DNA of 16,433 nt from Candidatus Cloacimonadota bacterium (GTDB taxonomy: Bacteria > Cloacimonadota > Cloacimonadia > Cloacimonadales > WRIO01): contig JALNXV010000030.1 in NCBI GenBank assembly GCA_023230175.1, positions 1-16,433 of the forward strand. The letters run 5' to 3'. Below the pieces are notes generated by a model, which was not told where the DNA came from, did no database searches, and saw only the letters and a program-made list of their open reading frames with translations. A program made the translations under genes and the position numbers. Positions 4,516-14,549 of the stretch are shown here, one piece after another. The first letter of the stretch is position 1, and every line of letters begins with the position of its first letter.

Positions 4516-6536
4516 ACAATACAAACAGATTTAGAAGTCTAAAAACAATATTTTCCATAGTAGATGAAAAAACTAATAAAATGCTAGAAGAAATACATAT
4601 TGAAGAATTAGGCTTAAGTATTAGTGCAAATAAGGTCCTTTTTAATTACAGTATTCACACAATAGGAGAAATACTTCTATTAAATCCACAAGAATTATTA
4701 GACATGAAATACGCAAAAGTAATAATGGTTAATGAAATTTTTGAGAAGTGCAGAGATTATATTAAAAACATTTTTTTTAATAATGAGCTTGATACACAGG
4801 AGTTGGTTGATTTCTCTGATACAGAACCTGTTGATATTAATCAATTTTATTATAATGAGGTAACAGAAAAACTTTTAGTTTTATTGCCACTGTTTTCTGA
4901 TAAGGATAATTTTCCTAAAGTAATTGATCTGCACGGTTCATATAAAGGCGAAGAATCTATTCATGTACTAAATCTTAATGTTAGGGCATTAAATATTTTA
5001 ATTGATTTAAATATAGATACGATAAAGCAACTTCTTTTAACAAAATCTTCTACAATCACAGCAGAAAAAAATTGCGGTATAGCAACGATTAATGAAATCA
5101 CTAATAACATTATGTCTTTTTACTTTGTTGATAATTCAATAACAGACTTATATGAGTTTATTGATGCTTTTGAACAGGGTAATACTAAGAATAAAACTAT
5201 TTTTTTAGAATATTTATGCCATGAAGATGGTTATTATAATACTTATCAAAATATTGCAGGAAAGTATGAACTAAGTAGGCAAAGAGTCCAACAAATAGTT
5301 TCTATAATGATTAAGAAAGCTAAGAAATACATTGAAGTCAATAATAAGGTCTCTATCTTTGATATAATTAATAATGCGTTAAAAACTTACAAAGGAACAA
5401 TATCAATAAAAGATTTGAGTAATGAAAATTCTTGGTCAAATAATTCGGAAATTGACTTGAAAAAACTGGTACGACTTTACTACCTTCTATTTAAATCAAT
5501 AGACATTGATAATAAAAAATATACATTCCAAGAAAATCACGATAAACATACTGAATATGATGAATACAAGCCTAAAGTTTCTTATGCAAATGTACAAGAA
5601 AATAATAACAATAAAAATGGTGCCAGCTATATAGAAGTAGATATTGATTATCAAGAATTATTTATGCTTAAAAATATTTCTACAAATAAGTACAAAGACA
5701 TAATCTTGAAACATATTACAGAAAATGATGGAATAATGTGTACTACTAATCTAAAAAGACTATCTCGAATGAACGGTTTTGATTATAACATCGTTATTGA
5801 CAGTATCAACAGTGAAGTGTATGAAATATTTAAACATGTTTGTCCATCACCTTTTTTGTTGAATGATGGTGAAGGTAGTTGGGAAGTAGATATATATTAT
5901 AAAAATAAGGATAATTGGTTGTTAAGTGAAGTAGATAAAACAACAGTTCAACTTCCAGAAGAAGAATATGTTGTTCCTTCTCAGACAAGGAAAGACTGTG
6001 AAAAGGGAAGGGAAATAGCAGATAAAATCAATAGATCATTGAAAGAGAGAGTCACATCTTACAAAAGTTATTGGTTAATGGCTTTAATTTATTGTGCTGA
6101 AAAAAACTTATCAAAAGTTACTTTTCAAGAAATGGGTCAATTGATGATTGCTTTTGCTTGGAAAGATGTTTTAGTTGATAAGAAAACATTTAGTAAGTTA
6201 GATCAAATACCAATTATTATAGGGAATCTGTATTTTGATTTAGAATTAAATAAATCATCTAATTTTGAAGACGTGCTGAGTACATTGAAAAATGAAAGTA
6301 ATTCAATACAAAAAGATATTTTGAAAATTGTTAACTATGTTCAATATAGTTTTCTAAAAGAATTCGTCAAATGTGAATATATCCCCAAGAAGCCTAATGA
6401 GTTTATTATGATGATTAGCAAAAAAAGTAATCAAGAAGGAAGCATTTACGAACTAAAAGCAGATAGGATAATTATTAAGGATAATTTTATTAAAAATTTA
6501 AGTGAGATAAAAAAATGTATAATTTCGCATGGATAG
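4503..6536 (+). CDS. Regulator-like protein with two alpha-CTD-like domains and a sigma region-4-like HTH
   Basis: This 677-residue protein is the first gene of the BREX operon. Residues 31-88 (HIEELGLSISANKVLF, then TIGEILLLNPQELLDMK) and 152-207 (SIHVLNLNVRALNILI, then TIKQLLLT) both resemble the helix-hairpin-helix C-terminal domain of RNA polymerase alpha. Residues 234-278 (FLEYLCH, then YQNIAGKYELSRQRVQQIV) match the sigma-70 region-4 helix-turn-helix. A probable winged-helix stretch follows (284-345), then an Asn-rich linker (345-375). Residues 516-625 (SYKSYWLMALIYCAE, FQEMGQLMIAFAW, YVQYSFLKEFV) recall a helical domain that precedes HNH nuclease domains in some proteins; no HNH residues are present here. 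It overlaps brxP by 22 bp, so it is made together with the defence proteins. Likely a DNA-binding regulator of the operon or a DNA-recognition subunit. Domain calls are from memory of patterns; the C-terminal one is weak. Confidence 0.75.
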   Translation: MDILDNTNRFRSLKTIFSIVDEKTNKMLEEIHIEELGLSISANKVLFNYSIHTIGEILLLNPQELLDMKYAKVIMVNEIFEKCRDYIKNIFFNNELDTQELVDFSDTEPVDINQFYYNEVTEKLLVLLPLFSDKDNFPKVIDLHGSYKGEESIHVLNLNVRALNILIDLNIDTIKQLLLTKSSTITAEKNCGIATINEITNNIMSFYFVDNSITDLYEFIDAFEQGNTKNKTIFLEYLCHEDGYYNTYQNIAGKYELSRQRVQQIVSIMIKKAKKYIEVNNKVSIFDIINNALKTYKGTISIKDLSNENSWSNNSEIDLKKLVRLYYLLFKSIDIDNKKYTFQENHDKHTEYDEYKPKVSYANVQENNNNKNGASYIEVDIDYQELFMLKNISTNKYKDIILKHITENDGIMCTTNLKRLSRMNGFDYNIVIDSINSEVYEIFKHVCPSPFLLNDGEGSWEVDIYYKNKDNWLLSEVDKTTVQLPEEEYVVPSQTRKDCEKGREIADKINRSLKERVTSYKSYWLMALIYCAEKNLSKVTFQEMGQLMIAFAWKDVLVDKKTFSKLDQIPIIIGNLYFDLELNKSSNFEDVLSTLKNESNSIQKDILKIVNYVQYSFLKEFVKCEYIPKKPNEFIMMISKKSNQEGSIYELKADRIIIKDNFIKNLSEIKKCIISHG

Positions 6537-8845
6537 AAAAAAACAACCTTCTTAAGCTTGTAAATGAACCTCAAGCTAATTTTCCAGGACAAGCACCTCG
6601 CCCAGTATATTGGGAAGAATTGGATATTTTAGGGTTTAACCAATATTACAAGTATCCTAAAAGCGACCAACCACTTTTGTGGGCTTGTGGTAGAGCTTAT
6701 TATTATAAAGGAGAAAAGATTGCTTCAGCCAAAGGTGGAGATATTTATGCTAAACCTGAAATAGAAGTAATTCGTGTTTGTTCGTTTGAACCTATGAATA
6801 TTAGTACTTTAATTGAAGAGAATAGAGAATATTTAGAAACTATTGAAAATGAAGCAAAAGATTTTATAAACCAAACATATAAAAACTATGGTGATCATTA
6901 TCGTATTGGTGTTGCTTTTAGTGGTGGAAAAGATTCTCAAGCAATATTTGATCTAGTTTCTCAAGTTATACCTCCTTCAAAATATTTTACAATATTTTCG
7001 GATACTAAAATGGAGTTACCTGAAACTTATAAATGCATCGAAAACACAAAAGAACGGTATCGAAAAGAATATAATGATTTTAACTTTATCACAGCCACAG
7101 CACCTAATGATATTGAAAAAAACTGGGAGTTTTTTGGGCAACCAAGTAGGATTCACAGATGGTGTTGTACAGTATGCAAAACGGTACCGTACACAAAATT
7201 ACTGTTAAAAGAATTAGGAAATGAGCAAGATATTGTTGTTTTTGAAGGAGTAAGGCATTCAGAAAGTAGTAATAGAAGCAATTATGATAGAATAGCAAAG
7301 GGGGTTAAGCAAAAACAAATTACTAATGCTAGACCTATCATTCACTGGAATGATACAGAGGTATATCTATATTTATTATATAAGGGCATTAAAATAAATA
7401 GTGCATATAGATCAGGACTAACTAGAGTTGGTTGTGCTGTTTGTCCATTTGCCTCAAATTGGTCTGAATATCTCATAAATAAAATGCATCCAGAAGTTAC
7501 AAAACCATTTTTAGATATAATTACAAAATCATTAATTGATAGAAATATCGTTGATGAAAAAAAAATTAATGATTATATTACATCAGGTAATTGGAAAAAA
7601 AGGGGTGGAGATGAAGCACTTAGTCCATTTATGTCCGATATAGATATAGTACATAAAGATGATATAATGACAATTAAAGTAACAAATCCCAGCTCTGATT
7701 TTGATCAATGGATGAACATATTACCTATAACAAATGAAAAAATTATTGAAAGTCACATAGAGTATGAAGTAAATTTTAAAGATGTTTTTTTATATTTTAC
7801 TAAAGAAACCTTAGCTGATAAACTAATTTTTAAGTATAAAATGATTAATCAAAGGGATGAGTTTGCCTCTTTATTAACTAAATTATTATACAAAGTCACC
7901 TATTGCGTTATGTGCGAAGCTTGTATTGTTGAATGCCCAACTAATGCAATTCAAATGGGTGAAAAAGTTATGATAGATAAAAATAAATGCATACATTGTT
8001 ATAATTGTTTAAGTGTTTGCGATAAAGGTTGTTTGGTGGCAAAATCAAGAAATAAAAGAGATAGTGGAGGTAGAGTGAAGAAAAATAATGAAGGTATAGA
8101 CAGATATTCAACGTTTGGGTTTAGAGAACCCTGGCTAAATTTATATATGGATGAAGGAAGCAATTGGGAAAATGCTCTAGGCAATAAACAGGTTGTAGCT
8201 TTTCGCCACTGGGTTCAAGAAGCTAATTTGCTTAAAGACGACAGTGACACAAGCCTTTATACACTTTTTAAAAATAATTCGAATAAAAATATGTTGTGGG
8301 AAATTATCTACATCAATTTATGCCATAATTCACAAGTTTTTAGTTGGTTCTCAAATTTATCATTTAATAAGGAAATAGTTAAAAATGATTTGCTTGATAA
8401 CTTATGTGATAACTATACTAATAATAATCGGAATACACTTAATAATCCGTTATCTGCTTTATTCAATACATTTAAGGAAAATCAATCAATGGTAGATACT
8501 ACAAAAACAATTCTTAAATTAAAAGGAAGGTCATATATATCATTAGAAAGACAAAACAATGATAATATTTCTACAGGAGCTTTATTATATGCTTTATATA
8601 AATTCTCAGAGAAAAGAGGATACTATGATTTATCTTTAAAAGAAATTTTTAGAGATGATCTACAATTAACCCCTTATAAATTATTTGGCATATCAAAAGA
8701 TAGAACTAAAGAAGTATTAATAAGCTTACAAGATAATGAGTTTAATGTTGTAAAGGTTAATTTTAGCGCAAATTTAGATTCTATTTACCTAAATAGCGAA
8801 CATACTTCATTAGAAGTCTTAAAAATATTACTAGGTGGAGAATAA
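6515..8845 (+). CDS. brxP: BrxP: DndC-like PAPS-reductase/PP-loop protein with ferredoxin and DUF4007-like domains
   Basis: The 776-residue protein starts with a domain of about 120 residues common to long PAPS-reductase-like proteins. The PP-loop SGGKDS is at 136-141, followed by IHRWCCTVCKTVPY (213-226), FEGVRHSESSNRS (243-255) and the C-terminal Cys motif VGCAVCPF (305-312). Such enzymes activate a substrate with ATP; DndC relatives take part in putting sulfur into the DNA backbone. A bacterial-type ferredoxin follows, with two CxxCxxCxxxC sets: C464, C467, C470, C474 and C492, C495, C498, C502, enough for two 4Fe-4S clusters. Residues 532-612 (STFGFREPW, NKQVVAFRHWVQEANLL, LWEIIYINL) resemble DUF4007. 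This is the marker gene of type 4 BREX in place of the PglX methyltransferase. It shares 22 bp with the preceding gene, and the next in-frame Met is far downstream, which supports this start. Whether it modifies DNA is inference. Confidence 0.9.
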   Translation: MYNFAWIEKNNLLKLVNEPQANFPGQAPRPVYWEELDILGFNQYYKYPKSDQPLLWACGRAYYYKGEKIASAKGGDIYAKPEIEVIRVCSFEPMNISTLIEENREYLETIENEAKDFINQTYKNYGDHYRIGVAFSGGKDSQAIFDLVSQVIPPSKYFTIFSDTKMELPETYKCIENTKERYRKEYNDFNFITATAPNDIEKNWEFFGQPSRIHRWCCTVCKTVPYTKLLLKELGNEQDIVVFEGVRHSESSNRSNYDRIAKGVKQKQITNARPIIHWNDTEVYLYLLYKGIKINSAYRSGLTRVGCAVCPFASNWSEYLINKMHPEVTKPFLDIITKSLIDRNIVDEKKINDYITSGNWKKRGGDEALSPFMSDIDIVHKDDIMTIKVTNPSSDFDQWMNILPITNEKIIESHIEYEVNFKDVFLYFTKETLADKLIFKYKMINQRDEFASLLTKLLYKVTYCVMCEACIVECPTNAIQMGEKVMIDKNKCIHCYNCLSVCDKGCLVAKSRNKRDSGGRVKKNNEGIDRYSTFGFREPWLNLYMDEGSNWENALGNKQVVAFRHWVQEANLLKDDSDTSLYTLFKNNSNKNMLWEIIYINLCHNSQVFSWFSNLSFNKEIVKNDLLDNLCDNYTNNNRNTLNNPLSALFNTFKENQSMVDTTKTILKLKGRSYISLERQNNDNISTGALLYALYKFSEKRGYYDLSLKEIFRDDLQLTPYKLFGISKDRTKEVLISLQDNEFNVVKVNFSANLDSIYLNSEHTSLEVLKILLGGE

Positions 8846-11800
8846 TGAAACTATCAGAAATCATATCCTTAAACCCTAATTTTAAGCCATATTATGATTT
8901 AAAAAATGAGGATTCTATTTATTGGTCAAGCTACATCTCTAACAATCAGTTTGAAGAGTTATTGGATTTAATTTTAAAAAGTCTTTATAGTCAACAAAAG
9001 AAAGATAGACTATCTACATGGTTTTATGGTACTTATGGTACTGGTAAAAGTCATGCTATTGGTGTTATAAAAAAACTAATTACAAGTAGTTGGGATGAAG
9101 TAGCTATATATGTTGAATCTCATATTAAAGAGCCTAGATTGGTTCAAGAAATAGAAAAAAGAGCTTCAATTAAGGAAGTATTTCCTGTTGTCTTAAAAGG
9201 TGTTTCTCTTATTAATGATGCAAAGAGTTTTAAATTGGCAATTGAAAATGCTGTTAAAGAACAGCTGTCTAAAATGAATATTACACTATCAACTCAATCT
9301 GAATTTGAAAAATATATACAAAAAACTCAAGATGAAAAAATAATAGACTGGACTTCACTTATAGAAAACTCAAATGTTTTATTTAATGAGAGAAATATAA
9401 AAAGTAAAAATGATTTGATAAGAGCTCTCAGAAATAGCGACTCAACAGTTTTAAATGAATTAAATCAAACATTGATAAACAATGATATACAGATAGCTAA
9501 TATTGAAATAGTCGACTGGTTGAAGGAAATTCAACAAGAACTTTCAAAAAAAGGTATTGCACAGAAGATTGTTATATTTTGGGATGAGTTCACTTCAATT
9601 ATGGATTTACATAATGATGAGATATTACAACAAATTCAAGATATTGCAGAATTAACACCAGATAATGGAATTCATTTAGTTATTGTATCTCATAAAACAC
9701 ATAATGCAGATAATGATGATGAAAGAGAAAAATACAAAAGAGTATTGGGCAGGTTTAACCAACATTTTTTTGCAATGCATGAAAATACAACATATGATTT
9801 GATTGCCGGATCGATCTTAAAACAAGACTATGAACTTTGGCTAAAATTATTTAATAGAAATAAAGACAATATCAAAAATGTTGTGAGTAAGATTTCTAAA
9901 AAGAACATGGATATTACAAGTGCAATGAATAAGATGTTTCCTCTACACCCATATACCGCTTATGTTGCAAATTATGTTTCAAGACAAATTGGTTCAACAG
10001 AACGAAGTATATTTAAATTTTTATATGATGAAAATATCGGATTTCTTAGTTTTATCAATGAATGTGATGATGAAGAACAACTATTTTGTACTGCAGACAA
10101 AATATTTGATTTTTTTATTGCAGATTTTGAGAATGACAAATTAGAATATGTTAGATCTGTAGTCTATAAGTTTAAACATAATAGCACAACATTTAAAAAA
10201 GATTTTTTACCTATTTTCAAAGGTCTTTTATTATTGAACATCACTCACAGACTATTAAATGCCGGAGATGAGGCATATACACTGCTTATACCAAATCAAG
10301 AATGTTTGCATCTAATGTTTGAAGGTACCATTTACAATGATTCAATTTCAGTTTTTTTGAAAGAAGTTGATGAAAAGGGCATCATTAATAGAGACTATGA
10401 CGGTAGATACATAATAGATTCAGGTGTTATTGGTATTACTGAATTAGATATGAAAGGAACAAGAAGTGGATATCAGAAGTTTCCAGATTTGTTAGGTATG
10501 AATGGCAAAGAAAATTTAGCCTCTACATGGAAATCAGTGAGTTTGAGAAGAAGCTCAGTTACAGAAATAGATTTTATTGATGATTCTGAATCTGAACCAT
10601 ATATCATATCTAAAATCAATAAAATTAAAAATAAATCCAAGGGCTTTTCAATGAATATATTGGCCTTTGGCACCGTAATGTATAGCAGTAATAGAAGTAT
10701 TGACAATATTATTCAAAAATGGGATGAAGGCAACAAGGGAAAAGACTATAAAAATATTGTTTTTGTTTCAATACAAAATAGTTTAACAACAGAAAGTGAA
10801 TTTGATAAATTCATCATTAATAAAGCAAAGGAAACTAAAGCAAAAACTAAGAGCTTGGTTGAAGAAGTTCAAAGATATAAAAGGAATTCAGAAGATTTAT
10901 TGTCTTCATGGGTCGATGCGATCAAGGATAGCCCTGTATATTGGTATTTATTTGATAACGCAGGGCGTCTTCATAAAGGTAACATAAGTTTCAAATATTT
11001 TCATCAAGATCTTGAAGAAAAAATATCGTCAACAATAAATCATAAGAGCTTTGATGTTTTGAGTAAAAGTCTGTCAGTTAATACAATATGGAATCAGTCA
11101 ACTCCAAAAGCAATTATGCTACATTATCTACAGGCTGAAAACTTAAACAACCTCACAGACAATTTAAAATCCAGCATATATAAACATACCTTAGATATTC
11201 TAAGAAATGTAAATGGTGAACAAATAGTTAGAAATGATTTAAAGTTAATTGCAGATATAGATCACCCTTTGTGTGAAGCAATAAAGAAATTGAAATTAAA
11301 ATTAGTTCCAGGTAAGGTCATAAACTTAAAAGATGAGCTTGAAGACTTTTTTAAACCACCATTTAGTTATTATGGTAATCATGTGTTTTTTGCTGTTTTC
11401 GGATATATTTTTCGAGATTATAGAAAAAAACTTATTGATTTGCGTAAAGGAAAAGAAATTGATGATTATATGTTGCAAGAAGTTTTAATTTCTGTTTTTA
11501 AAGTATATAGTGAAAATAAATCTTACAACAATAATGATTTTGAATTTACTATTGGTTCTCCAATAGAAAAAGAATTCTGCTTATTTGTAGGAAAATTGTT
11601 TGGTTTAGAAGAAGTCAATAATGTTCAAGATTTAAAGTTGAAGCTAATGAGTTGGTTTAAAGAAAAACATCCATACCCTCTTTGGCTTTATGAGTATGAT
11701 GATGATTTCAATGATGAACTTTTTGAGCCAATTAATGAAATAATAGAGATAATCGATAGAAACTATCAGGCTGACCCATTAAAAAATAAAGAGATTCAAA

Positions 11801-12261
11801 AATATCTACAAAGCTTCAAAAATAATGAAATAAAAATTAAAAAGCTGTTCCTAGATTCTGATGAAAATAAGGTAAAACAATATTTTGAAAAGTATTTTAC
11901 TTCGTTAGTGCCAGAAAAATATACTCATGAAAAATATGATTCTCTTTTTGAGCATGTTAGGAAATCTTCACAAGGAGATATATATAGGCTCACAAAAGTT
12001 AATGCAGATAGTGCTGTTTATGAATGGTTCGCACGAAAACATCAAATTGAGCCACCTATTATCACAAAAATACCAACTCCCGAAGGAATAGGTATTAGTA
12101 AAGATCCAAAAGAAGGAAAAAGTAATCCTGATATAGTTAACATTGCCCGAACTAAAATAAAAGAATATAAAGGTGATTTTAAAAGCATCATGATTGAATT
12201 ATTGGAAAAGAAGCCTGAAATTTGTGAAGCAATATTGAGTTTAATTAAAGATCGGGAGTAA
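8845..12261 (+). CDS. brxC: BrxC/PglY-family P-loop ATPase
   Basis: The 1138-residue protein is the large ATPase found in all BREX types. The Walker A motif GTYGTGKS is at 62-69, preceded by the usual short N-terminal part (STWFYGTYGTGKSHAIGV). The Walker B motif IVIFWDEF is at 242-249, and IVSHKTHN follows as the sensor-like strand. FPLHPYTAYVANYVSRQIG and the following STERSIFKFL stretch are typical of the BrxC ATPase core. The remaining 750 or so residues are largely helical and charged, as in relatives. Its task in the system is not settled; it is thought to act on DNA or as a regulatory scaffold with PglZ. The ATG shares its A with the brxP stop codon (TAATG), and GGTGGAG lies five bases or so before it. 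Length and motifs look complete, with no frameshift. Confidence 0.9.
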   Translation: MKLSEIISLNPNFKPYYDLKNEDSIYWSSYISNNQFEELLDLILKSLYSQQKKDRLSTWFYGTYGTGKSHAIGVIKKLITSSWDEVAIYVESHIKEPRLVQEIEKRASIKEVFPVVLKGVSLINDAKSFKLAIENAVKEQLSKMNITLSTQSEFEKYIQKTQDEKIIDWTSLIENSNVLFNERNIKSKNDLIRALRNSDSTVLNELNQTLINNDIQIANIEIVDWLKEIQQELSKKGIAQKIVIFWDEFTSIMDLHNDEILQQIQDIAELTPDNGIHLVIVSHKTHNADNDDEREKYKRVLGRFNQHFFAMHENTTYDLIAGSILKQDYELWLKLFNRNKDNIKNVVSKISKKNMDITSAMNKMFPLHPYTAYVANYVSRQIGSTERSIFKFLYDENIGFLSFINECDDEEQLFCTADKIFDFFIADFENDKLEYVRSVVYKFKHNSTTFKKDFLPIFKGLLLLNITHRLLNAGDEAYTLLIPNQECLHLMFEGTIYNDSISVFLKEVDEKGIINRDYDGRYIIDSGVIGITELDMKGTRSGYQKFPDLLGMNGKENLASTWKSVSLRRSSVTEIDFIDDSESEPYIISKINKIKNKSKGFSMNILAFGTVMYSSNRSIDNIIQKWDEGNKGKDYKNIVFVSIQNSLTTESEFDKFIINKAKETKAKTKSLVEEVQRYKRNSEDLLSSWVDAIKDSPVYWYLFDNAGRLHKGNISFKYFHQDLEEKISSTINHKSFDVLSKSLSVNTIWNQSTPKAIMLHYLQAENLNNLTDNLKSSIYKHTLDILRNVNGEQIVRNDLKLIADIDHPLCEAIKKLKLKLVPGKVINLKDELEDFFKPPFSYYGNHVFFAVFGYIFRDYRKKLIDLRKGKEIDDYMLQEVLISVFKVYSENKSYNNNDFEFTIGSPIEKEFCLFVGKLFGLEEVNNVQDLKLKLMSWFKEKHPYPLWLYEYDDDFNDELFEPINEIIEIIDRNYQADPLKNKEIQKYLQSFKNNEIKIKKLFLDSDENKVKQYFEKYFTSLVPEKYTHEKYDSLFEHVRKSSQGDIYRLTKVNADSAVYEWFARKHQIEPPIITKIPTPEGIGISKDPKEGKSNPDIVNIARTKIKEYKGDFKSIMIELLEKKPEICEAILSLIKDRE

Positions 12262-12263
12262 TA

Positions 12264-14549
12264 ATGATTTGTATAACAAATATTGATGAACTACGCAAAA
12301 TCATTGAAGAGGATTTATCACCTACATCTGGATTAAATTCAAATAATAGATTTCCCATCAGAATAATATTATTGAATAGCTTCAATGATATGAAAGAAAT
12401 TATTAAGCTCTTTCATATACAAAAAATAGATTTATCAACACATATGCCAACTGATTTGTATTGGTTCTCTACTATGGATTTATATAATAAAATCAAAGAT
12501 ATTAAGCAAAGTTCAATTATCTATCCAGTATCTGAAATTATAAGATTTTTACCTAGAAATAAGATAGAAGGCTTTATCTCAACTCTACTGGGTATCGAGA
12601 ATAACTCAAATGATAGTTTCAGAATAATTGTTCCAATTGTAGGATTAGAAAACAAGCTAACCAAGACATTTTGGGACAATTATCATAGAAAATATGAAGG
12701 TGCAAAAATCTGGTCATTCAAATCAGAAAACTATCAACCTGTTGAGATCTATAAAATGAATAAAAACCTTCAAACCAAGATAAAGCTTATTGAGAACAAT
12801 AGACAATGGCTTACCTATTGGACATGCGATAATTCAAAACCGTTGATTTCTACTAATATCTCATTGAATGGTAGATGGGATGAGTTCTTGCCTGATAATT
12901 GCTTCAGGGTTTCAGAAATACACAATCATAAAGAATTGATCCAATCTTTCTACAGGTTTAGTTTTCCAAGAGAGTATAAAACTGAGGAAGCTAAGTTTTG
13001 GCATAAATTATTATCCTATTGTGAAGAGCAAAAAGTGAGTGACTTTCATAATCTAGTCACAGAACTCTTAAATGTTAAAAGTTTATCTTTAATGTCTTTA
13101 ACAGCTTATTTGGACAAATTTCATCAAGAAGAAGATGAGTTTATCCATTGGTTATTGATTATATGTATTGAAAAATATTATCCAGATTCATACCTGAGTA
13201 GTTGTATAAAAGAACTAGACATAGATTTAATAGGTATAAAAAAGAATCTGTATTATAATATTATTGATAATTACAATCAATCTCATTTAGAGGAAAGAGA
13301 AGAACTAATCTCTTACTATTATAATAAGTCTAAATTACATATAGACAGTTTTATAGATAATTTCATTGGTAAAATAACAGATTTAGATAATAATATAAAA
13401 CTAACTATTTTAACAAATATAACAAACAAAGAGAAAATAGAAAAATTAAAAACATTAAGCAAATTTAATCAAGAAGATTTTATGATTTTAGTCAATGAGC
13501 ATTTACCAGAGATTGGTGATTATCTCAATTATGAGCAAATAAAACAGTTTTTCCCAAGTGAGTGGATGTCTGATTACTTTAAAAATTATAATATTGGTAA
13601 AGCAACGAATCATAAAAAAGACATTATAAATGAGTTAATCTCCGAATTTAATGAAAATGAAAAAACTTTTTATAACTGGTATAGCTCCATAGATAATCTA
13701 CCTGAAACTGATGATGGTCCTATTTATCAAATTGATGGTCTTGGTGTTGAATGGTTGCCATTTATTTATAAATACATCACAAAACATTTGAATAGCAATA
13801 TCATATTTGATAATATTGAAATAAAAAAATCATATATACCTTCAATAACATCAATTAACAAAGTTGATAAAAGTATATTTATAAATGATGGATCATTAGA
13901 TAAGTACATTCATTCAAAACAGGATTATGCACCATTTATTGATTTAATTAATCAAATTGATGTACTTAAGAATCTCTTAAATAAAATCATTAGTAATGAT
14001 GACCCTGTTTTTTATCTAACCGGTGATCATGGGCTGTCGTATCAATGTTTATCTTTTTTTGAAAGAAGTGGATTACAACATTTCCCTAACGCAGAGCACG
14101 AAGGTCGGTGTTATAAAGCGGAAAAAGAACAGAACAGCTGCTCAGATTTTATTTATAGTAATGGATACTATATTGCATTGAATCACAACAGTCTTAGTTC
14201 ATTGCCAAGAAGAGAAGTTCATGGAGGAGTAACACCCGAAGAAGTCTTGATCCCATTAATAAAAATCAGAAGAGATTTTTTACCTACTGATTATAGGGTT
14301 TTATTTGAAAAACACCAACTTTCCTTATTTGATAACTTGTCATTTAAGATAGAACCAAAAATTTTAATAAATCCTATTGTGAAAGTTAATGATGAAATTG
14401 TAGATATAACTATTGAAAGTGATTTATTCGTTATATCTAAGAATTATTTTAAAAGTGGCAAAAACCATGTTGATTTAGAATTTAATGGCATAAAACGAAG
14501 CTCTGTAATTCAAAAAGATGGAGCTATGAAAGAAGAGGAGCTTTTTTAA
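12264..14549 (+). CDS. pglZ: PglZ: alkaline-phosphatase-superfamily BREX protein
   Basis: The 761-residue protein carries the PglZ domain in its C-terminal half. The first metal-site strand is GPIYQIDGLGVEWLPF (485-500), with D491 as the likely nucleophile-side metal ligand. A second site is FYLTGDHGLSY (583-593), with D588 and H589. The closing motif HGGVTPEEVLIPLIKI (653-668) is characteristic of the family. The N-terminal half (1-450) is helical and variable, as usual for PglZ, with PIVGLENKLTKTFWDNY at 124-140 resembling a segment common in type 4 or BREX-like PglZ proteins. PglZ is required for BREX activity and is thought to be a phosphodiesterase or phosphatase-like enzyme. GGGAG lies five bases before the ATG, and the gene begins two bases after brxC ends. 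The gene is intact. Confidence 0.9.
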   Translation: MICITNIDELRKIIEEDLSPTSGLNSNNRFPIRIILLNSFNDMKEIIKLFHIQKIDLSTHMPTDLYWFSTMDLYNKIKDIKQSSIIYPVSEIIRFLPRNKIEGFISTLLGIENNSNDSFRIIVPIVGLENKLTKTFWDNYHRKYEGAKIWSFKSENYQPVEIYKMNKNLQTKIKLIENNRQWLTYWTCDNSKPLISTNISLNGRWDEFLPDNCFRVSEIHNHKELIQSFYRFSFPREYKTEEAKFWHKLLSYCEEQKVSDFHNLVTELLNVKSLSLMSLTAYLDKFHQEEDEFIHWLLIICIEKYYPDSYLSSCIKELDIDLIGIKKNLYYNIIDNYNQSHLEEREELISYYYNKSKLHIDSFIDNFIGKITDLDNNIKLTILTNITNKEKIEKLKTLSKFNQEDFMILVNEHLPEIGDYLNYEQIKQFFPSEWMSDYFKNYNIGKATNHKKDIINELISEFNENEKTFYNWYSSIDNLPETDDGPIYQIDGLGVEWLPFIYKYITKHLNSNIIFDNIEIKKSYIPSITSINKVDKSIFINDGSLDKYIHSKQDYAPFIDLINQIDVLKNLLNKIISNDDPVFYLTGDHGLSYQCLSFFERSGLQHFPNAEHEGRCYKAEKEQNSCSDFIYSNGYYIALNHNSLSSLPRREVHGGVTPEEVLIPLIKIRRDFLPTDYRVLFEKHQLSLFDNLSFKIEPKILINPIVKVNDEIVDITIESDLFVISKNYFKSGKNHVDLEFNGIKRSSVIQKDGAMKEEELF

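Noticed and set aside
7104..8184. Minus-strand frames inside brxP (7104-7298 and 7999-8184)
   Set aside because: They are shadows of an intact gene with conserved catalytic and Fe-S motifs.
6515..8845. Canonical Dnd (dndBCDE) phosphorothioation cluster
   Set aside because: Only the DndC-like enzyme is present; its partners are BrxC, PglZ and BrxL, which fit BREX type 4 instead.
9962..10987. Short frames inside brxC on both strands
   Set aside because: They have no ribosome sites or motifs, and the brxC frame is uninterrupted.
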